Assembly: GCA_013138675.1 (NCBI GenBank)
Contig: WTCH01000100.1
Location: 1-8,111, forward strand
Direction: 5' to 3'
DNA: 8,111 bases
From: Woeseiaceae bacterium
GTDB taxonomy: Bacteria > Pseudomonadota > Gammaproteobacteria > Steroidobacterales > Woeseiaceae
The notes below the pieces were generated by a model. The model made no database searches, was not told the DNA's origin, and worked only from the letters and a program-made list of their open reading frames with translations. This document shows positions 1-5,019 of this stretch, in pieces. Made by a program: the position numbers and the translations under genes. The first letter of the stretch is position 1. Each line of letters starts with the position of its first letter.

Positions 1-2
1 AG

Positions 3-1580
3 GAGGGAACCGACAAGAAAGTCCTCGTTATAGACAATCACGATGACTTCGGCGGTCACGCGAAACGCAACGAGTTCAAGGTAGATGGGCAGGAACTGAT
101 CGGGTATGGCGGCAGCCAGTCGCTGGAATCGCCCGGGCAATACTCGAAGCAGGCGGCGCAGCTGCTCAGAGACGTCGGCATCGAAGTCGATCGTTTCTAT
201 GACTACTTTGATCGCGATTACTTTCAACGCCAGGGCCTCGGACCCGCGATTTACTTCAGTCGTGAGGAGTACGGGAAGGACCAGACGCTGCCGAACGTGA
301 TGGGCGACTTCACGGGTAAGTTCGATTCGACCGATCTGATGAAAGTGATCGAAAGGTACCCGATATCGGACGAGTCGAAAGCATCACTCGCCGCTTTGTT
401 GCAAAGCGAGGAGGACTACCTGGCGGGCATGAGCAATAGCAATAAGATCGAGTTGCTTCGCAGCATCAGCTACACAGACTTTCTGCGTGATCACATCGGT
501 GTAACCGAAGAAGTGATCACGATCGTCCGGGACAGGGTGAACAGTTACTGGGGCTTCGGTCTGGATGCCCTTTCGGCGCTGGAAGGCTGGCGCATGGACC
601 AGCCGGGTACGTTCGGGCTCGATCTCAAGCTCGATCAGGACAGTCTCTGGTCGAGTGAAGAGCCATATATTTTCCATTTTCCGGATGGCAATGCCGGGGT
701 TGCCCGGGCGCTGGTTCGCGCGCTGATTCCTGACGCCTTGCCCGGGACAACGATGTCGGAACTTACCCTCGGGAAGGTCGACTACTCGAGGCTGGACCAT
801 GCATCGAGTGGCGCCAGGGTGCGTCTCAATTCGACAGCTGTTGACGTGCGTCATACGCCGGACCAGTCACATGTCGACGTCACTTACATACGCAACGGCA
901 AACCCGAACGGGTTCGCGGAAAGCATGTTGTCATGGCCTGCTACAACTCGATTATTCCGCACATCGTCCCGGAGGTTTCGGCCGACCAACGTGAGGCCAT
1001 CGAGTACGCGCAGAAAACGCCACTTGTCTATATCAGCGTAGCGATTCGCAACTGGCGCGCCATGGCGGAACTCGGTTGCAACAACATCTACATCCCGAAA
1101 CCGTCGCTGATGTACTCCGTCGGCCTCGATTTTCCGGTCAGCGTCGGTGATTACTCGTACACACCCTCGCCGGATCATCCTGCGGTGCTGCACGGTACAT
1201 TTCTTCCAACGACGCCCGACCAGGGGCTGACGCAGAAGGAGCAGAATCACCTGGGTCAGAAACGCATCTTCGGGATGAGTTTCAATGACTACGAGTCGCA
1301 AGTAATCCGCCAGCTGGATGGCGCACTAGGTCGGGCCGGGTTTGACGTTGAGCGCGATATCGCGGCTCTGACCGTGAATCGCTGGCCGCACGGTTACGCC
1401 TACGAGTACAACGACCTTTTTGACCCGCGCGAGTACGGCCCTGAAAATGGGCCGCATATCGCCGGCAGGGCACAAATCGGGCGCATATCGATCGCCAATT
1501 CGGATTCCAGTGCCTATGCCTACGTGGACGGCGCTATTGATGCCGCTTACAGGGCGGTTCAGGAGCAGATAGGACTGTAG
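3..1580 (+). CDS. FAD-dependent oxidoreductase, spermidine dehydrogenase-like (5' partial)
   Basis: The reading frame is open from the left edge, so the gene starts outside the window; 525 codons plus a stop are visible. The first visible residues form the second strand of an FAD-binding Rossmann fold (VLVIDNHDDFGGHAKRNEF), with the strand-ending Asp at in-window residue 11 that would bind the FAD ribose; the GxGxxG loop must lie upstream. The C-terminal part (NRWPHGYAYEYN, then IGRISIANSDSSAYAYVDGA) matches the closing FAD-contact segment of flavin amine oxidases. From memory, the GGHAKRNEF and YGGSQSLESP segments resemble Pseudomonas SpdH, which oxidises spermidine; SpdH is about 620 residues, which would leave roughly 70-100 missing here. 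An internal GTG at 297 is not a credible start, because conserved sequence continues upstream of it. The stop codon is part of a REP element. The substrate is inferred; another amine or a different flavoprotein role is possible. Confidence 0.75.
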   Translation, partial: EGTDKKVLVIDNHDDFGGHAKRNEFKVDGQELIGYGGSQSLESPGQYSKQAAQLLRDVGIEVDRFYDYFDRDYFQRQGLGPAIYFSREEYGKDQTLPNVMGDFTGKFDSTDLMKVIERYPISDESKASLAALLQSEEDYLAGMSNSNKIELLRSISYTDFLRDHIGVTEEVITIVRDRVNSYWGFGLDALSALEGWRMDQPGTFGLDLKLDQDSLWSSEEPYIFHFPDGNAGVARALVRALIPDALPGTTMSELTLGKVDYSRLDHASSGARVRLNSTAVDVRHTPDQSHVDVTYIRNGKPERVRGKHVVMACYNSIIPHIVPEVSADQREAIEYAQKTPLVYISVAIRNWRAMAELGCNNIYIPKPSLMYSVGLDFPVSVGDYSYTPSPDHPAVLHGTFLPTTPDQGLTQKEQNHLGQKRIFGMSFNDYESQVIRQLDGALGRAGFDVERDIAALTVNRWPHGYAYEYNDLFDPREYGPENGPHIAGRAQIGRISIANSDSSAYAYVDGAIDAAYRAVQEQIGL

Positions 1581-1629
1581 GAGCGGCTTTAGCCGCGAAA
1601 CCCTTGTCGCGGCTAAAGCCGCTCCTACA
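1576..1629. repeat. Inverted pair of GTAG-type REP palindromes (BIME-like)
   Basis: Two 23-base arms (1576-1598 and 1607-1629) are perfect reverse complements, separated by an 8-base spacer. Each arm also folds on itself through the core GCGGCTTTAGCCGC and carries a GTAG tetranucleotide on its outer side (GTAG at 1577-1580, CTAC at 1625-1628). This is the architecture of REP elements with a GTAG head, which are mobilised by RAYT (REP-associated tyrosine transposase) proteins in Stenotrophomonas, Pseudomonas and relatives. The first unit overlaps the stop codon of the upstream oxidoreductase. Transcribed as RNA, the whole element would form a very stable hairpin. No RAYT gene is visible in the window. 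Confidence 0.9.
1576..1629 (+). terminator. Possible transcription end or mRNA-stabilising hairpin formed by the REP pair
   Basis: The perfect 23-base inverted repeat starts right at the end of the oxidoreductase gene and would fold into a long GC-rich stem. No T-run follows it (the next bases are TGTAACC), so it does not look like a classical intrinsic terminator. REP pairs at gene ends are known to protect the upstream mRNA from 3' exonucleases or to help Rho-dependent ending. A role here is inferred only from position and stem strength. Confidence 0.35.
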
Positions 1630-1657
1630 TGTAACCTTTCCTGTCGCCCGGGACTAC
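1630..1657 (+). promoter_or_regulatory. Candidate ECF-type promoter for the secreted protein/sigma/anti-sigma unit
   Basis: TGTAACC at 1630-1636 carries the AAC core common in -35 elements of ECF sigma factors. GACTAC at 1652-1657 begins 16 bases after that AAC, a usual ECF spacing. A transcript would start near 1664, leaving a leader of about 30 bases before the ATG at 1694. Many ECF factors drive their own operon, and a sigma gene lies in this unit. The match is by eye from a single copy, so it is only a candidate. Confidence 0.35.
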
Positions 1658-1693
1658 AAGCAGGTAAGACAAACACACTCTGAGGTCATGCTC

Positions 1694-2617
1694 ATGCGTA
1701 ATTTTCGTTATCTGGTCATTTTCTTCCTGTTTGCCGCGCCGGCAGCCGCGCTTTCGGCGCTGGGCCCGGGGGACCTCCCGGACACGTCCAAATGGTATTT
1801 CCATGCAGACTTCAAGGAGATGCGTTCGACCGAGGCCGGACAGCACGTGTATGGCTGGCTGCAAAAAGAGGTTTTCGAGGACGTGCGTGAAGACGCAGGC
1901 ATCGATCTCGACAAGGAAGTTGACTACCTGACGGCGTTTGCCACTGAGGATGACGGTCTCGTGGTCATCATCGAGGGCAATATCAGCCAGGATACCGAGG
2001 ACAAGGTTATGGCGAAGGGCGCAGCAAACGGCTCCCTCGACAAGTTCGGCTCGGGAAACAAGACCTTCTTCCACATCAAGGACGACGATATCGACATCGA
2101 CGGTGGCAACATCGAGATTGATATGGACTCCTTCGACGATGGCGCGTTTTTCAGCTTTGCCATCAAGAACAAGCTGCTGGTTACCTCGACGCAGGAACGC
2201 ATGGAGGCCCTCCTGGCAGACAAGGGCAAGGTAACGGGCGTACGCGGCGAGAAGGGTCAGCTGTTCGTTCTCAGCGCAGAGCGCAACCTGATGCAGGCCG
2301 GCGCGCGCACCGACGAGTTCGACGGTGACGGCGATTGGGATTCAAATATCCTGCGAAATACCGAACAGGCTGCCCTGCTGATCGCGGACCAGGCCGGCAA
2401 GATCGCAATCGAAGCACAACTCGTGACGACCGAAGCGGAAATGGCCGAGTCGCTCGCCAGCATCGTGCGCGGTCTGATTAGCTTGCAGGTGTTCAATGAC
2501 GACATGGATCCGGAGATTGCGACCTTTCTGCAGAACACAGATGTTGATGTCGATGGCAACAAGTTGACGATCAGCGTTGCACTGGATCCCGAGGTGGTCG
2601 TCGCGGCGATTGAATGA
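1694..2617 (+). CDS. Exported acidic protein of unknown function
   Basis: I do not recognise this 307-residue protein. It begins with a Sec signal peptide: MRNFRYL, then a hydrophobic core (residues 7-16) and an AxA-type cleavage site after Ala19 or Ala22, so it should be periplasmic or secreted. The mature part is rich in Asp and Glu. Residues about 130-148 form an Asp-dense stretch, and D207-D216 (DEFDGDGDWD) recalls a Ca2+-binding loop without fitting the EF-hand pattern exactly. No cysteine or catalytic motif stands out. I chose ATG 1694 because TGAGGT at 1681-1686 gives a good ribosome-binding spacing; ATG 1688 is too close to it, and an in-frame TTG at 1604 lies inside the REP element. 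Its stop is one base before the preferred sigma factor start, suggesting coupled translation. It could be the sensor or a target of the sigma/anti-sigma pair; that is inference. Confidence 0.8.
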   Translation: MRNFRYLVIFFLFAAPAAALSALGPGDLPDTSKWYFHADFKEMRSTEAGQHVYGWLQKEVFEDVREDAGIDLDKEVDYLTAFATEDDGLVVIIEGNISQDTEDKVMAKGAANGSLDKFGSGNKTFFHIKDDDIDIDGGNIEIDMDSFDDGAFFSFAIKNKLLVTSTQERMEALLADKGKVTGVRGEKGQLFVLSAERNLMQAGARTDEFDGDGDWDSNILRNTEQAALLIADQAGKIAIEAQLVTTEAEMAESLASIVRGLISLQVFNDDMDPEIATFLQNTDVDVDGNKLTISVALDPEVVVAAIE

Positions 2618-2618
2618 T

Positions 2619-3167
2619 GTGACTAACGAAGCGGCACTGATTGATGCAGCCAGGAACGGGTCGGCCGCGGCCTTTACCGATCTCGTGGGCGCCTACCGCG
2701 AGGGGCTGCTGCGCTTCCTGTTGACGCGCTCATCAAGCTTCGCCGATGCCGAGGACGCGCTGCAGGATACGCTGATCAATGCCTACCGTTACCTGCATAG
2801 CTACGATGCACGCTGGCGCTTCAGTACCTGGCTATACCGCATCGCAATCAACAATGCTGCCAGGCAAAAAACCATCGACACGGTTGAGCTGGGTGACCTC
2901 AGTGATGGCGGGGACGATCCGTTGCGGCAGTGCATCGAGGCCTCCGAACGGGAAAACCTGTGGCTGTCGGCACGCCGTAGCCTGACGGACGAGGTCTATG
3001 CCGCGATGTGGCTGCGGTACGTCGAGGACATGTCGATCAACGATATTTCGGCTGCCCTTGAAAGGTCCGTTTCCTGGACCAAGGTAAACCTGATGAGAGG
3101 GCGTAAGACCCTCAATGCAGAATTCAACAAAGTCGCTACTGACGAAAAGAGTAAGGCCTATGGATAA
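2619..3167 (+). CDS. ECF-type RNA polymerase sigma factor
   Basis: This 182-residue protein has the two-domain build of group 4 (ECF) sigma-70 factors. Region 2 spans about residues 16-83, with the core-binding helix DAEDALQDT (43-51) and the -10 recognition segment FSTWLYRIAIN (68-78). After an acidic linker, region 4 spans about 120-170, with a helix-turn-helix (MSINDISAALERSVSWTKVNLMRGRKTL) that should read the -35 element. No region 1 or 3 is present. I prefer GTG 2619, one base after the stop of the upstream gene, because the protein then begins MTNEAALIDAARNG as ECF factors commonly do. TTG at 2610 or 2577 is possible; no strong ribosome-binding site is seen, which fits reinitiation by coupled translation. 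The gene overlaps the next by 8 bases. The ECF subgroup and regulon cannot be named from the sequence alone. Confidence 0.9.
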   Translation: MTNEAALIDAARNGSAAAFTDLVGAYREGLLRFLLTRSSSFADAEDALQDTLINAYRYLHSYDARWRFSTWLYRIAINNAARQKTIDTVELGDLSDGGDDPLRQCIEASERENLWLSARRSLTDEVYAAMWLRYVEDMSINDISAALERSVSWTKVNLMRGRKTLNAEFNKVATDEKSKAYG

Positions 3168-3561
3168 GCTCGCCAAACAACTACGCAATGACGCACACAG
3201 AATCGAATGTTCTGTTTCCGAGGAACTCGATGATCGCATTCGTGCGTCACTCGAAGGCATTCAGCCCGAGTCGGTGCAACGCCCCCGGCGCGAATCGAAA
3301 TCATTCTCGTTCTGGTGGGCGAGCAGCCTGACCGGTGTGGCAGCAGCGATCGCCGTGATTGCATTCATCAATTTGCAGGCGCCGGGACCCGGCTCAGTTG
3401 CGACCGAGTCTAATCCGCAGCCGCTTGTTATCCCGACTGTTCAGTGGCGCACCGAAACGGCCGTGTTTACGAGTCCTCTCGAACAGGAGCTCGAGGATTT
3501 GCAGGCCGATCTCAAGAAAGCAGAAGAGGCTGTCAAGCAAGACATCGACCGTCTGTTTTAG
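3160..3561 (+). CDS. Single-pass membrane protein, probable anti-sigma factor
   Basis: The 133-residue product has a charged N-terminal part (1-50), one transmembrane helix at about 51-72 (FWWASSLTGVAAAIAVIAFI) preceded by RPRRESK, and an external tail. The positive residues before the helix place the N-terminus in the cytoplasm, where an anti-sigma domain would sit, and the tail in the periplasm. The tail ends in a likely coiled coil or amphipathic helix (residues 106-133). The start ATG 3160 overlaps the sigma factor gene by 8 bases, the usual arrangement for a sigma/anti-sigma pair. The N-terminal part has H13 and C17 but no following CxxC, so it is not a zinc-binding anti-sigma domain of the HxxxCxxC type. 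The function rests on position and topology rather than a recognised family. Confidence 0.65.
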   Translation: MDKLAKQLRNDAHRIECSVSEELDDRIRASLEGIQPESVQRPRRESKSFSFWWASSLTGVAAAIAVIAFINLQAPGPGSVATESNPQPLVIPTVQWRTETAVFTSPLEQELEDLQADLKKAEEAVKQDIDRLF

Positions 3562-3654
3562 TATCCTTCGGTTTATACGTATAAGAAGACTGGCGGCGGG
3601 GGTAATGTCGTCAGCGAAAAAATCCGCGTTGAACAACCAAAGGGTGCATGAAGT
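3562..3654 (+). promoter_or_regulatory. Gap before the oxidase operon with a possible promoter and palindrome
   Basis: This 93-base gap lies between the anti-sigma gene and coxB. It holds an AT-rich perfect 12-base palindrome, TTATACGTATAA (3573-3584), whose right half gives TATAAG (3580-3585), a 5 of 6 match to a sigma-70 -10 box. No convincing -35 box lies 16-18 bases upstream, so an activator might be needed. AAAGGG at 3639-3644 is a plausible ribosome-binding site for coxB, ten bases before its ATG. No terminator hairpin is evident after the anti-sigma gene, so read-through into coxB is possible. Confidence 0.35.
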
Positions 3655-5007
3655 ATGCCTTTAGCTGTAGTTTTGATCCTGCTCGTTGTCGGCTCCCTCA
3701 TTTTTCACGTTGTCAGTCCCTGGACTTTCACCCCGTTGGCTTCCAACTGGGCGATGATCGATTTCACGATCGATATCACGTTCTGGGTGACGGGTGCCGT
3801 GTTCGTGGCGGTCAACCTTTTCATGGCGTATTGCATCATCAAGTTTCGCCACAAGAAAGATGCTCGGGCGACCTACGAGCCGGAGAATAAAAAGCTCGAA
3901 ACCTGGCTGACTGTAATGACAGCAGTCGGTGTTGCCGCAATGCTGACGCCCGGCTTGTTCGTTTGGGCGAATTTCGTCAATGTGCCCGAGGACGCCCACG
4001 AGGTTGAAGCCGTTGGCCAGCAATGGCACTGGAGCTATCGTTACCCGGGCGAGGACGGCAAATTCGGTGAGGTCGATGCCGAACGCATCAGCGTCGACAA
4101 CCCGTTCGGAATGGATCCCGATGACCCCAACGGCCAGGACGACGTGCTGGTCAAGCACCCCGAGGCACGCATTCCGATCGACCGCCCGGTGAAATTCCTG
4201 CTGCGTTCCAAGGACGTGTTGCATGACTTCGCAATCGCTCAGTTCCGAGTGAAGATGGACCTCGTGCCAGGCATGGAAACGTTCCTCTGGTTGACGCCGA
4301 ACAAGCTGGGTCGATTTGAAGTGCTTTGCGAAGAACTCTGTGGCATGGCTCACCACACGATGCGCGGAGCCGTGATTGTCGCTGAGCAGGACGACTTTGA
4401 CGCCTGGCTTGACGCGCAACCAACGTACGCCGAAATCAACGCTATACCGGCAGGCAATGCGACAGTTGGTGCAGCTCAGTACACCGTATGTGCGGCCTGC
4501 CACGGTGCACAAGGCGCGGGTCTCGCGGCACTGAACGCACCAAAGATTGCGGGACAAAGTGCCTGGTACCTGAGAACGCAGCTCAACAATTACAAGAGCG
4601 GCGCTCGTGGTGCTCATCCGGAAGACACATTTGGCAAGCAAATGGCGCCGATGGCCGCGACGCTGGTCGATGATGCCGCTATTAACAACGTCATCGCCCA
4701 CATCCAGACGCTGCCAGACAATCCTTCGCCGGCCACGATCGAAGGTGACGTCGACAACGGTGCACGTTTGTACAGAGTCTGCGCCTACTGCCACGGCGGT
4801 CAGGGGCAGGGTGTTCAGGCCTTGAATGCGCCGCGTGCTGCGGGCATGACGGACTGGTATTTGGCTCGGCAATTGGAGAACTTCCAAGACGGAATCCGCG
4901 GGGCGCATCCGATGGACTTTTACGGTTTCCAGATGGGCCTGATGGCCAACGTGCTGCATTCGGAGCAGGACATCAAAGATATCGTCGCTTACATAAATAC
5001 GCTTTAA
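3655..5007 (+). CDS. coxB: Cytochrome c oxidase subunit II with two fused cytochrome c domains
   Basis: Subunit II takes electrons at its binuclear CuA centre and passes them to heme a of subunit I. The 450-residue product has an N-terminal hydrophobic stretch (1-23, signal peptide or extra helix), two membrane helices (about 35-63 and 82-106) and a periplasmic cupredoxin domain. The CuA ligands are all present: H190, then C225, E227, C229, H233 and M236 in CEELCGMAHHTM. The aromatic WHW (124-126) is the usual electron-entry and transfer patch. Two c-type heme sites follow: CAACH (279-283) and CAYCH (376-380), each with downstream Met candidates for the sixth ligand (KQMAPMA, FQMGLMA). Both domains resemble cytochrome c4, so this is a caa3-like subunit with a diheme tail instead of the usual single heme. 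It is the first gene of the oxidase operon; coxA starts 12 bases after its stop. An acidic, Pro-rich insert (around residues 150-165) lies inside the cupredoxin domain. Confidence 0.95.
   Translation: MPLAVVLILLVVGSLIFHVVSPWTFTPLASNWAMIDFTIDITFWVTGAVFVAVNLFMAYCIIKFRHKKDARATYEPENKKLETWLTVMTAVGVAAMLTPGLFVWANFVNVPEDAHEVEAVGQQWHWSYRYPGEDGKFGEVDAERISVDNPFGMDPDDPNGQDDVLVKHPEARIPIDRPVKFLLRSKDVLHDFAIAQFRVKMDLVPGMETFLWLTPNKLGRFEVLCEELCGMAHHTMRGAVIVAEQDDFDAWLDAQPTYAEINAIPAGNATVGAAQYTVCAACHGAQGAGLAALNAPKIAGQSAWYLRTQLNNYKSGARGAHPEDTFGKQMAPMAATLVDDAAINNVIAHIQTLPDNPSPATIEGDVDNGARLYRVCAYCHGGQGQGVQALNAPRAAGMTDWYLARQLENFQDGIRGAHPMDFYGFQMGLMANVLHSEQDIKDIVAYINTL
4489..4956 (+). repeat. Tandemly duplicated cytochrome c4-like domains inside coxB
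   Basis: The 59 residues starting at CAACH (4489-4665) align without gaps to the 59 starting at CAYCH (4780-4956), with 34 identities by my count. Shared blocks include QG.G, ALNAP, WYL..QL, RGAHP and the Met pair near the end. The two heme motifs are 97 residues (291 bases) apart. This is a protein-level domain duplication, not a DNA repeat of mobile origin. Confidence 0.8.
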
Positions 5008-5019
5008 TAGGATAGACGC

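Noticed and set aside
297..299. GTG as the start of a complete 427-residue oxidoreductase
   Set aside because: The same frame is open to the left edge and encodes the FAD-binding segment, so the gene simply begins outside the window.
384..1301. Minus-strand frames opposite the oxidoreductase gene
   Set aside because: The plus-strand frame has clear FAD-binding and C-terminal motifs; the minus translations show none.
1604..1693. Upstream TTG start for the exported protein
   Set aside because: This start lies in the right REP arm and would put about 30 charged residues ahead of a clean signal peptide that begins at 1694 with a good ribosome-binding site.
3160..3210. Zinc-binding anti-sigma (HxxxCxxC) domain
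   Set aside because: H13 and C17 are spaced as HxxxC, but no second cysteine follows; the protein has only one Cys.
4489..4956. DNA-level tandem repeat or recent copy error in coxB
   Set aside because: The similarity is at the protein level with many codon differences, so it is an older domain duplication.
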